DNA of 64,000 bases, taken from NCBI GenBank assembly GCA_022316685.1, contig JAKJHU010000033.1, forward strand, positions 5,985,321-6,049,320. The letters run 5' to 3'. Below are positions 51,978-62,602 of the stretch, one piece after another (positions within the stretch are counted from its first letter, which is position 1; each line of letters starts with the position of its first letter). This stretch comes from Progne subis subis (taxonomy: Eukaryota > Chordata > Aves > Passeriformes > Hirundinidae). The notes under the pieces were generated by a model. The model worked only from the letters and a program-made list of their open reading frames with translations, searched no databases and was not told where the DNA came from. The position numbers and the translations under genes were made by a program.

Positions 51978-52244
51978 TCCTGCTGGTGCACAGGAACAAA
52001 AGTACAAGTACCCCATTATGATCCCCCTGGCAAGCTATTCAGTCCCATCACAAAGCTGCACCCCCTTCCCTCCCCCAGGAAAGCCACGAGCCTTTCCAGG
52101 TCAGCTCTGGTTTCACAGGAAGGGCTTTACCTTCTGATGGGGATTTTTCAGTCCAAGTCCATCTCCTCCTCAGCTCCGTTGAGGCTCAGGCAGGAGCAGA
52201 GCCGGCTCTGCAGTGCCTCGAGCTGCACCCAGCTCGGAGCCTCA

Positions 52245-52266
52245 CTCCTCCTCCTCCTCCTCCTCC
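52245..52266. repeat. (CTC)n trinucleotide repeat
   Basis: About seven CTC units inside a 340-base C/T-rich stretch. It gives a false Ser run in overlapping ORFs. Confidence 0.9.
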
Positions 52267-55200
52267 CTCAGCCCTCTCCTGCACACACCCATCAAAACCA
52301 GCAAACAACCCCCCCTCCCCCCCGCACATTCAACCCACCCGGGCTGCAATCCCATTCTGCAAAAGGAAAAGGGGAAGAGCACTGACCCGGGCAGGGGCAG
52401 GAGCATTCCTCACCACTTTTGTGTGTCACTATTTGATGTCGACACAATTCAGAACACTTTTCCCTTGAGGAGAGGCGTCTGCTCTATGAACTCGTTGTTC
52501 TCCTCCTCTGGAAGTTATTAAATATTACTTCCACAGCTTCTGAAGAATTTATACAGCCTCCCGGGTGTTAGTCTAGTTTTGTTAGAAACACATAGTTTCA
52601 CTGGGATCGTATTCTAGCCCAGTTCAGACTGATGCAGCCCAAGTGGCTGGCACCACTTCCCACACTGGTACCTGTACCCCTTGATCTTGTTTGCACATTT
52701 TGGAGTGAGATCATGCTTCAGCCACACTCTAGGAACTCTGGATGAGTTTTCAAGAGGCTCTGTGCTCTGACCCTATCTGATCCCTCCCGGTATTTTCCAT
52801 AATCAAAAAGGTCCCTGAGCTCTGTTGTGTACACCTGACTAAGAGGGCAATGACCACAGCACGTGCTCCTGCTTTTGTTATCATCTACCTGAGACCTTCA
52901 AGCAACATGGTCACATTTTCTCCTTTATTGTAAAGGCAGTAAAACTAACACAAACAAAGCAAATCACAGAACTAACAGATCCTACACTAAACCCTACTGC
53001 TGCCTCTCTTACACTCTGTGGCCTTTTCCCCCAGATTGCTGTGGTGTGTGTAGATTACAGCAGTGGCTGGGAGGCACTGGCTGAGAGCAATGTCTCTCCC
53101 AAGCCTGTAGGACACCTAACACAGACGATACCTAATACTCTGAAAACAGAATGGTAGTGCATTCTTCAGGGACATTACTTTTCCACAACTTTAACATAAC
53201 ACCAAACCTGTTTGGATCCACCCCATCAATCTCTGTTCGGGTCATTAATGCTTCATTTATAAAAGGGTTTGAACTTTTATTTCACATCAACCTGTATTAC
53301 CAGTACAGGTTGCATCATTAAAATTCAGTAAATTAAATATTTTGTGATACTCCCTGCATTATTGTTAGGAAAACAGACTTGCTAAATACTTCATTTGGCA
53401 GAAGAATATATGTTAATTTTTCATTTAACATTTCTGAACAGAATTGAAATAAATCTCAGTTTAAGAGATTTTCTACATGGCTCCTCAATTTAGAAAGTGT
53501 TTTAAGAACGCAGGACCAGATACATGACTGTACTGAAGTACCTAACTAAACTCTGTCCATGGATCTTTGCAGAGAAGGGCGATGTTTTCACATGAGCTAT
53601 GAGCCTCAGTCTCCTTAAAATAGATGATTTAAACATGCAGGCTGCTGAGTGTCTCTGAAAGTCAACCAACTGAAGCATCTGAATGCTAACACTCACATGA
53701 GCAGAGCTGCTCACATGGGTGAATGTTTGCAGGAAGCAACACTTCAACGACGCAGACAGGCATTGTTGAAACAATTCATTTCCAGTTCGTATGGGAAGCA
53801 GCAAGGTTTTTCTGTGATGATATTTATTTGTTTACTTTTTTAGTATTTAGAGCAGACTCATTCACATCTAAAGAATCAACAGAAACTTCTATGAACCCCT
53901 CACAGCACAGGGTTCTAAATCTAGCTCTGAAAACAACATCTGAAGAAACTGACTGGGTCTTCTGGGTCACATTCTTCACCTCTTAAAGATGGATACAATT
54001 TTCTTAGAAGAATGTAGTAGCCGTCACAGTTTGTTTGTTTTTCCCCTCCCATAATTACTGTTTTTTACTTCTAACTTCAGAAGTCAAGGTATCTCAGAAC
54101 TGACATTTTTCAGAATTAGTTATAGCACAGATGAGACATCTTCAAATTCCGGCAACTAAAGTAACAGTATTTACAAGTTCTAAACTTCATTCATGTTAAG
54201 TATCACATCTTAAATTTAAAATCAGGAGAAGCTCAGCATAAATTACAGTATCACAAACATATTTAGAACTTGACCTGACCTTGCAGTTTGAAATCAAGGG
54301 AACCTTCTGGTGGCCTGGACTCTTTTCAGGTCCATCTGTGAAAATGGCACTGTGCCACTGCTTACAAGGTGGGGTGCAAGATCCAACAGTGCACAGGAAG
54401 CAAACCCAGGGCAGGCAGCAGCCCCTCAGACAGGAACTAGAGATATGCACAGCCAGGAGAAATCACACAATGGCTTTTTTTTGCCAATTAATATTAAGCA
54501 AAAAGCATTATAAAAATAAATGCATGGAGTAGAAAGATAGTCAAGACACTTGAGACCAGATAAACACATATCTATCTCTAGATCATGAGATCAAATCCTG
54601 TTCATATCAGTTACAGCCAGAAATGGTGAAAATTGTAAAACCTTGATTATATTCTTGGACTTTTCATACGATTTCATGCAAAATATCCACCTTTTTCTGC
54701 CCTCATGTCTTCTTTGTGCAGAGCTAAAAGAATACTGCTTAGCAGTGTTATAAGACATTTTAGCTAAGCAAAGATGGAACACATGGATACAAGCATGATC
54801 CACCATTGTCTGAAGTCAGTTGGAAACTTCTCAATGATTTAACATATTTTGAATTAAGCCCTGGAGTAGTAATTATACTGTGTATGAAAAACATTTTAGA
54901 CAAAAATCTTTCAGGTTGACATCTTTTAAATAGCTAAATACATGGTCAAGTTTACTTAGATTTGTGGAGTTGCACGTCTGCATAGAAGTTTTCAGGTTTA
55001 GGATTAGATAGGCATCTTTCAAGAGGCAAGCCTTGAAGCTGTGAAAACCACTGCTCAGTGGAAAGTCTGTGTAGAAGTTCTCACTCTCACTATGCTGTTA
55101 TTGCCTGCTAAAAACATTTTTTACCAGAGTTAATGGGAAATGAGTGATTTTTCCTAACTAAAGATTCCTTTCTGCTAGAGAAATCCAAGGAAGAGAACTG

Positions 55201-55940
55201 ATCTCTGTTGCCTTGACAACATTTCCCGAAACACTCAAGCATTAAAGTATCCAGTGTGCTCAAGAAAGTTGCAATATCTATTTCATATTGGACATTTACC
55301 ACATTTATTGTGTTGGCATGCACTCATCTATCATCTGTGAGTATTTGTCACAGAAAGCAGTGTGCCAAATAGCACATCAGAAATATCTGAGCTGACTTAA
55401 ATGCACATGGTATTTTTCTTGCATATTTCCATGGCTACTGAAAGTTGTTACTTCTATGGCCCAGGAAAAAAGAGCATTCTTCCATGATTTGTGGATATTA
55501 GCAAGATAAGTCCTGTCTTAATGCATTTCTTAACTGAGCAAAGGGATCATCTCTGCGGAACGGCTGGAGGCAGTCTGTCCTTGAATCTCAGAGTCTGAAC
55601 CCAAACCTTGGCTTTTCTGGTGGGTTTTGCTGAGGGTGCTGCAGGGCCACAGCCACATCTCATTCTGAGATGAAGACTCTTAGGTCCAGGTGAGGAGTGC
55701 CTGGCTTTCTTGCTGGCTGTTCATTGTAGGAGACTGGAAAATCTGACTTTCTCAGAGGTGCTACAGCCATGCTGAAATGTTGCAAAGAATCTCAATTTCT
55801 CTTTGAATAAAAAGAAATAAATAAGTGAAATAGGCTTTTACTGGTCAAATAGACAGCACCCAGCCTCTGTGAACCCCAAGCTAACTTTCATGCTTTCATC
55901 TCCCTTCAGTTTTTCTACAGACTGCCCTAGATGTAATAAA

Positions 55941-55972
55941 ATGTAATAAGAATAAGATGTAATAAGAATAAG
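55941..55972. repeat. 16-base exact tandem duplication
   Basis: Two copies of ATGTAATAAGAATAAG, preceded by a partial third copy at 55931-55940. Confidence 0.95.
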
Positions 55973-58900
55973 CAGAAAATAAAGCAGCACCAAAATGGCT
56001 TGCTGCTAATCTCTTCTGATCCATTAGAGGGAAGTGTTTGTACACAGTGTACCACATAACTCCCTTCAATCGCTTCTAATAATTTCTTTAGATGAATATG
56101 ATGAGATAGCATACTCTGCTTCTGACATAATGAATTATTTTATTGACAAAAAAAATGAAATGTACTGATCGCTGTATTTGCTATACGATGTTTCTTACAA
56201 TCATTTTTATTAACAAAGGCAAAATACAAAGTGTTTTGGGTTTTTTTCTGACTGCATGTTAGTAGGTATAATTAGGTCAGGCAGACATAATCCCTACCTA
56301 GACAATTCCTGTAAGTATGCTACTTCACACCAAGAATATGGTTTCCTTCTCAAGGGAAATAGCAGGACAAGACAAAACCCACATGACATAAATCATCAAA
56401 ACCACCCAAATTTTCCAAAGAAACATAGCCAAAGAAAACAAAGAGGGAAGATGGTAATCCTCTTGTGAGAATCACAAGCTTCATCTAAATTAAAACTTCA
56501 GGTGAACTGAAAGGTTGTGCGTGATTTCCAGGATAAGGATAAGGAGATTGTTAATTGTCCTGCCTCAAAGAGGTCTGCAGCCCTCTCTGAACTGTGGCAT
56601 CCTGTTCTGTGAATTATCTCCTGTGGCTGCTTCCGATCTCTCTTCTCTGTTATTACCAGAGGATTTATGTCGTGCTCTGACCCCATCCTTTAAACAACCT
56701 CCCCTGCCCAAAGGGGACACACATGCTGACACATGATTTTCTCATGCCAGCTTTTGACTTATTAGTTCCTTGAGTCATATTTAGAGGCAGTATTTAGCAC
56801 TGCCCCTTTGGAACTGTGCCACGAAACGTTTTGATAAAATGCTCTGATTGTTGGACAGTAGCTGCTCACCTCTATCTTCCAAACTTTTCCAGCACCACTT
56901 AAAAGACAGAGTGTCTGCATGTCTCTCCTGCATCTGCATTCCCAGATGATACAAGAACTTGAATCATGGACTATCCAAGCTGCTCATACACACTGCAATT
57001 CGGTTAAGCCAGGGTCTGAATGGCTGCACAATGTTATTTTTTTTGGTGAAAATTTCTAACCACTTGGCCAGCCTACATCTTACAGACAGCAGTCAGAGCA
57101 AGACAAATTTTACAGGCCTTCGAGGAGCTTGGTCTCAGTTATGTGCTAAGAACCACTGCTGCCCTCTGCTGCAGTATTTTGGGTTGTGTCTCTGATAACC
57201 AGCTAGAGCCACAAATATTCAAGTAAAATTTCTACTCTTAACCAGAATTTAGCACACTTAATGCTTCCATTACTGACAAGATCTATCATTCAAGAGTTCT
57301 GCTTCTAATTCTTCAGGAAAGTCTGATGTTTCAGGGGACAGGTCAAATAGAAAAGCTCTATCTTTTTTAACTGGTTTTAACTCTTAAAAGGACACCCTTG
57401 CAAGAGTTTGGACATGTTTCCTTTCTGCAGCAAATGCTGTCTCATCTCCTGATAATAAATAGCCATAGAAGAATAAGAACCATGAAGTGAGAAACTCACC
57501 TTGGGGCCAAAATGAGTACCAAGGTTCTGCTCAGGATACAACTCTGATAACCTGAACGTTAACTTAAATTATGATGGACAGCCAAGTTCCAGATCAATTG
57601 AGCTAATCTTTCCTTAGTCTCAAGTTACCCAGTTCTGATGGGATACAGCTCATGACCCCTCAATGCTTTCTTCCTCGTTGATGCTAGGAAGAGGAACATG
57701 AGTGAAACCTTGCTATATTCACAGTTACTACACAGACAGAAATGGATTATTTCTTCCCAGCTCTCCACAGAATACAATAATCCTCTCTTTTGTCATTTTC
57801 ATCTGAATAGGTTGCATTGCTTATAGATGAGAACAACTGTCATGTACAACTAAAATAATTTTAGAATTATGTCATGTTTCCCAATCTCACAAATCCAATT
57901 ACTTCTCTCCCGCAGCGCTTCCCGCACAGCACTGCAACTGCGGTGTCTCCAATACATAATGCTAAATTGCAAAAACTCATCAGTAGACAGGAACAGATAA
58001 GCAGATGGTGGCAGGCCAGAAGAAGAAAGCCAGAGACACAGCCTTCCTACTCAGGGGAAAACTCAGGCTGCTCTCAGCAATTATCTGTGCAGGTCTCCAA
58101 AGGAATTAGATACGCATTTCAAAGGAGGTAGGCTAAGAGTCTGGCTAATGAAGAACTGTACATCCTTCCAAATGCACAGGGTGTCCACACGAGTCCCTCA
58201 TGGTGACTGGTTAATATTCTGAATGCTGAAGCAGAGAAACGTCCACAACTAAAACCACAATCCCATTTTATGTCAAACCTGAAACTTCTTACAATAGGGC
58301 TCATCCAGTCCCACATTTGTCATAGATGGGACACAAAGAAGGGAACCTGTAACACACTTTCACTAGCAACTTTTATTTTTTGTGACAATTTCGGGTTTAT
58401 TTTCAGATATTCACTGAAAAACACATACTTCAGCTCCTGACCTGATCTCAAGACAGGTTCTTTCCGTTAAGCAGAGTTTCTGATAGGGATGAGAGATAAG
58501 TTTGGCTTCCTAGATCTCAGTGACAAGGAAGGTCCTCTTCATTTTGGCCCCTCAAACAATTCAGTACTGACACTGAGGAATCCATGCATAGTTCAAGGAT
58601 TCTAGCTCAAAAGGACTTACCAGAGCCATGAGAGATGGAGGTTGGTACTGACATTTCTAAAAAGATTTGACTGGTTTCAATGAGAACGTTGAGGACTCCA
58701 AACAAGAGTCAGCAACGGAGATTATTCAGATGTTTCTGCCTTCTGCCTTCTCATTTCTGAGCATATAATTTACCTCTCTCGCACATTTCTCCTTCTAACC
58801 TTCTCAGCATCATTCAGATCATGTGCAAATCTCACATGGAAAGTTCTGACAAACTTATGGTTGCCAAAGGTGATTCCAGTACTCAAATTATTTCTGTAAA

Positions 58901-59188
58901 TATATCAAATCTGACACAGCATAAGCAGTGCAATAGGCTTTGCAGATCACCATGAAAAGAGAAAAATAGAAACCACGGATCCATAGAAACTCATGCAATT
59001 AATTCTGTATCATACACTTTTCCTGACGCCTGCAAAACTAAAACACTGAAAATAATTCTGAAAATCAGCAACTTTGTTCTAAAATCAGCAGGAAGCCTTT
59101 GTATGAGAATTTTTGTATTCTCTGCAGTTGCATGAGGACATAATGGATGCCTCAATTCTTCATAAACTGTAGTTCACAAAACACCTAC

Positions 59189-59282
59189 CTCTAGGACTTT
59201 CCCAGTAATGAACTGGTGACATGCCTCACACTTGACTCCAAAAAGAACTTGGTAATCCTTTTCACAGTAAGGAGCACCATCT
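59189..59282 (-). CDS. ABLIM1: ABLIM1 exon: end of LIM3 and start of LIM4
   Basis: A 94-base exon with acceptor CTTTTTCAG and donor GAG|GTAGGT. It completes the Lys codon begun upstream and ends in phase 0. It reads DGAPYCEKDYQVLFGVKC, then EACHQFITGKVLE. The C-x2-D in CEKD supplies the last two zinc ligands of LIM3, and KCEAC starts the first zinc site of LIM4. The two-residue linker between LIM3 and LIM4 is therefore inside this exon. Human ABLIM1 has Gly where this has Val in YQVLFG. It lies only 1,156 bases from the preceding exon but is followed by the largest intron in the window. Confidence 0.97.
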
Positions 59283-60074
59283 CTGAAAAAGAAAATTCAC
59301 AAATTACAAACCACTTCTTACTAAACAGGTTACAACATGACTTACTGTCTTCCTTTGTCTTCACATTGGAACTCCTACACACAGACACAGGTAAATGGGG
59401 AGAGTTCAAGGGAAACACAGTGTAGTACAAGAAACAAAAATCATATTCTCACTAATGCCTACTTAGAATCATTCCTTAAATTTCCATGAAGAGAAGGCAT
59501 CCAGGACAAATTACTGAAGTAAACCTCCTTCTTTAGAACAGACTCTCTACACCTACAGGTGCAGTTCCAGGGAATCAGTGTGACTGTCTGGGAGTGAGAG
59601 GAGACCACAGTCTATCACAAGCAGACAGTTTCTGTTCACTTCAGAAAAAAAACCAAAAAACCTTTGGTAGGCTGCAAGATGATAAGCAGTTACTGTTAAG
59701 TGTAAGGTAATGTAGTATTTTAGCATGAACATACAGTAAAAGTGGAAACACTAGTCAGCCTAGGAGCATCTCTCAGGCACCAGATTTATTTTTGAGGAAA
59801 TTACAGATGCTACTTCTTATAAATATTATGCACACTCTAATGACAGGTTTCCTTAGCTTTTCTCTTTGCTATATGCTTGAAGGGGGAAAAACAAACTGTA
59901 TCTTCATTTCCCCTCTTTTATCATTTCCCTATTGTCTTCTTCTACTCTTTCTTCCATTCAAAATCCCTCTTCATTAGTTTTTTAAATGGAGATGAGAAAT
60001 ACAATGTCAGCTCAATTACATCATCGCATTTACACTATTATCTGGCAAAGGTGAGAAATGGAGAAAGTCATACC

Positions 60075-60090
60075 TTTTTTTTTTTTTTTC
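60075..60090. repeat. T16 homopolymer
   Basis: Sixteen T followed by five C bases. Confidence 0.93.
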
Positions 60091-60226
60091 CCCCTCAAAA
60101 TCACATGTTGGAAAGCAAAATGACACAATGCTTTATCTGGCTACTATAGAAAACACATGCAACAATCAACCTAATTCTCTATGGGAATATGGAATATATA
60201 ATCCTATAATAATACCTCTTTCAGGC

Positions 60227-60254
60227 TGGTATCATTAAACTGGTATCATTAAAC
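60227..60254. repeat. 14-base exact tandem duplication
   Basis: Two adjacent copies of TGGTATCATTAAAC, within the intron that splits LIM3. Confidence 0.95.
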
Positions 60255-60438
60255 ATCACCTTTCAGTTGCATTTTGCAGTTCACTTTCCCAGCTCAACTC
60301 TCACTGGGAACAAAGACTTTGGTGTACATGAGAAGGCGGTCAAAATAGGATTTCCAGATATGAATTTTGCTGCAAGCTCTTCTCTGCTAGCAGCTAAAGC
60401 TGAGCCACGAGTTCAGAAGAGAAGCCGAGGTTACTCAC

Positions 60439-60565
60439 TTGCTGATGTACTCCCCAGTCAGGACCTTCCCACAGGCCTTGCACTTAAAGCACCCCAGGTG
60501 CCACTGCTTATCCAGGGCTAGCAATGCTTGTCCATTTTTGATGTCTCTTCCACACCCAGCACAAT
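60439..60565 (-). CDS. ABLIM1: ABLIM1 exon: first half of LIM domain 3
   Basis: A 127-base exon with acceptor TTTGTTTGCAG and the strong donor AA|GTGAGT. It enters in the last two bases of a codon and leaves after two bases. It reads CAGCGRDIKNGQALLALDKQ, then WHLGCFKCKACGK and VLTGEYISK. The first zinc site of the LIM fold is visible as C-x2-C near the start and H-x2-C in HLGC. The next two cysteines, in CFKCKAC, begin the second site, which is finished by the next exon. LIM domains are protein-protein docking modules and do not bind DNA here. Human ABLIM1 has KSCGK where this sequence has KACGK. The exon starts the LIM3 domain exactly, as expected for this family. Confidence 0.97.
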
Positions 60566-60869
60566 CTGCAAACAAATAGATGTGGTTTTTTGTCAGCTAC
60601 TTGGTTCATTAACCTTAATTAGCTGCCCACCTGTCCCAACACTTGGTAGCCAAAGGGATGGACTACATAGCAGTGCAAAGTACATCTTAAAAAAGCACAT
60701 ATTAAACCCTTCCCGGGTCCTGTGCAAAGACTCAATCTTTCTCATTACAGACATCCCCAACACAAGAGGGAAAGTACTTCCCCTGTTTTTCATGCCGATT
60801 ATGATTCAAAGACCACCTGGCAGGCTCTGTACAAAATTTAGATTCTGTCAGGAGCAAGCTACAAAGAGG

Positions 60870-61090
60870 TCCTCGCTGCGGAGAGCTGCTGCGTTGTAGA
60901 GCAGCGTTTGTGGTTTTGTTTTTATCCAGACCCGAGCGCTGGCTCGCCGGGTCCCGTCGGGTGGCAGCAGAGCCCCGCGTGTGGCGCGGCCCGGAGCGGG
61001 CACGGCCCTTCCCCACAGACAGCGGCCCAGCCCCGCGGCCGTGCTGAGGGCGGAGGGGACGGCACGCTGCCTTCCGACCCCAGCGGGAAT
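60870..61090. promoter_or_regulatory. CpG-rich block, possible internal promoter
   Basis: About 25 CpG dinucleotides lie in roughly 220 bases, far above the A+T-rich CpG-poor surroundings. It sits some 300-500 bases upstream of the LIM3 exon in the direction of transcription. CpG islands often mark promoters, and ABLIM1 is known to have shorter isoforms from alternative starts, so a promoter for a LIM1-LIM2-lacking transcript is plausible. I saw no convincing first exon with a strong donor, and the strand is not determined. Confidence 0.45.
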
Positions 61091-62165
61091 TCTGGTCTCT
61101 AACCGGCAAAGGGACTCTAGGGAATTGCGGTACTGTCCTGGTAGACGCTTCTCGCTGCAACCCTGGAGGATCCTGATGGCAGAATGGAAACCAGAAGCCA
61201 GGAGCACTCTGCCCCAGGGGGTGCCACAATGTCTCTGTTACATCAGAAATCTCTAGCTCAGCCCCAAGCTTCCACTCCTCTCCCTTCAAACGTAAAACAC
61301 TCAAGATTTCCCGTTAAGGGGCAGTCCAGCCCACGGTAAGATCTGAAAAGTGATGTGGCAGACAGCACTGATCTGCGAGGGTTGTGCCTGTGTGCCCAGC
61401 CTCAGCAGAGGGGAGGGCCTGGATGCCCAGTGGAGTGCAAAGGGAATGCCCATCAGCTGAGGCACTCATAGAAGCCATGGAGGAGACAGCCTGGAACAAA
61501 GGGTTTTCCAGATAACATCCCCAGGCTTGGCGTTCCTTTGGTGAACGCCTGAAACATCAGTAACAACAAATGGAGAACAAACGGAACTGAGCAATCTGAG
61601 CTGCTAAAGTCCGGGCAGCAAGGAAAAGATCACCCCGGCTCCAACACTCCAGCTGACTGAGCAGATACAGCCCGAAAACCTTCATCTCCTCATGGGTTTA
61701 AACCTAGACAACAACGTCCTTTGCAAAAGGGCAAGTCCAAGTTTATTATCACAACTGATAATGAGAGCTGAGTCAGTCCTTTTGACTAAAGGGCATGACT
61801 TTTGTTTGTTGGATACTGGGCCAAAAGAACCCCAAATATGTGCTGCACACTCCTGCTACCCAGGAATCCACCATTTGCATGTCCCTCTTCCCATCAGCGT
61901 TCTCCTTCTTCTCAGATGCCTTAAAAAAGGAGGGGAGGGGGACTGAGCACAGCGGTATCTTGTGACAAAATGTGAGTCACAGACTTTTGACACAACTTGG
62001 ACTTGAAAAGCAGCCCTGAGATGTCCTAATACCAGGACTTTGCTCTAGAGGACATATGTTACAAGCTGAAATCATGGAATGATAAGGAGTGACACCATGT
62101 AATGTATCCCTCTGCTCTGCCATGACAGCTGAAGGCTCCATGCCAGTCTGTGATGACAGCAAAGG

Positions 62166-62325
62166 CTAGAACAGGTCACCAAGGGAGGCTCTGGAATTTC
62201 CAGCACAGGGCTGAGGAAGGGACAAACACGTGTCAGAGTGGCTTTGGCATGCTGATCTCGCCTTTGCTTTGGGAAGGATGCTACATCATCTCTTGAGGTC
62301 CTTTCCAGCCCTTATTCTCTTAAGC
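62166..62325 (+). mobile_element. CR1-type LINE 3'-end relic
   Basis: The segment begins with GAACAGGTCACCAAGGGAGG and ends with CATCTCTTGAGGTCCTTTCC, in the order and spacing of the 3' end of chicken-repeat-1 (CR1) LINEs. It is diverged and 5'-truncated, with no coding capacity. CR1 is the dominant LINE of birds and other reptiles, and this is my main evidence for a bird source. Confidence 0.7.
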
Positions 62326-62569
62326 TAAATCTGAAACCATGCAAGATGACTTTGACTGTGAGAACAAATGAGATCCTCCCAGTCTGTGCTGAACTGCAGT
62401 TTTAACACAGCAGCCATTTCTCAGCTCCCTAGCACTACTGCTTCTTCCCAGTGTGCCAGCTTCCACAGCTGACCTGGGGCCTGTCACACTGTGATGCATT
62501 CCCTGCTATATTTTCCTTCAAAAAATGCTGTATTTTCCATGTTTTTCATTTTTAGCTGGGAAACTTCAG

Positions 62570-62602
62570 TGAAGCTGAAATTTCCGTGAAGCTGAAATTT
62601 CT
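62570..62602. repeat. 17-base tandem duplication
   Basis: Two copies of GTGAAGCTGAAATTTC with one extra C between them. Confidence 0.93.

Larger units (their letters stand above)
38611..59188 (-). other. ABLIM1 intron, 20,578 bases, interrupting LIM4
   Basis: The largest intron in the window. It contains an AAAAT pentanucleotide repeat (44006-44029), A runs (46365-46386, 51646-51670, 51954-51977), a TA repeat (51423-51439), a C/T-rich stretch with a CTC repeat (about 52050-52390) and a 16-base tandem duplication (55941-55972). I recognise no exon, no second gene and no intact transposon. The ORF at 51831-52385 is low-complexity (Lys and Ser runs). Confidence 0.8.
59283..60438 (-). other. ABLIM1 intron within LIM3, 1,156 bases
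   Basis: Holds a T16 run at 60075-60090 followed by C bases, and a 14-base tandem duplication at 60227-60254. Nothing else is recognised. Confidence 0.85.
1684..60565 (-). other. ABLIM1: ABLIM1 gene, internal part (14 exon segments)
   Basis: Span of the recognised exons of actin-binding LIM protein 1, a cytoskeletal adaptor with four N-terminal LIM zinc fingers and a C-terminal villin headpiece that binds F-actin. Only LIM3, LIM4 and most of the linker are here. The reading frame is continuous across all joins: exon phases run 2, 0, 1, 0, 0, 0, 0, 1, 1, 1, 1, 1, 0, 1 at successive donors. ABLIM1 rather than ABLIM2 or ABLIM3 is called because the LIM3-LIM4 sequence is nearly identical to human ABLIM1 as I remember it, with only a few substitutions (KACGK for KSCGK, YQVLFG for YQGLFG). 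The 5' end (LIM1, LIM2, promoters) and the 3' end (headpiece, UTR) are outside the window. Confidence 0.97.

Noticed and set aside
51831..52385. 184-codon plus-strand ORF with Lys and Ser runs
   Set aside because: Its length comes from an A24 run and a CTC repeat. No domain or homologue is recognisable.
60732..61304. 190-codon minus-strand ORF through the CpG-rich block
   Set aside because: A stop-poor frame is expected in G+C-rich sequence. The peptide is Arg/Pro/Ala-rich with no known domain and no strong donor to join LIM3.
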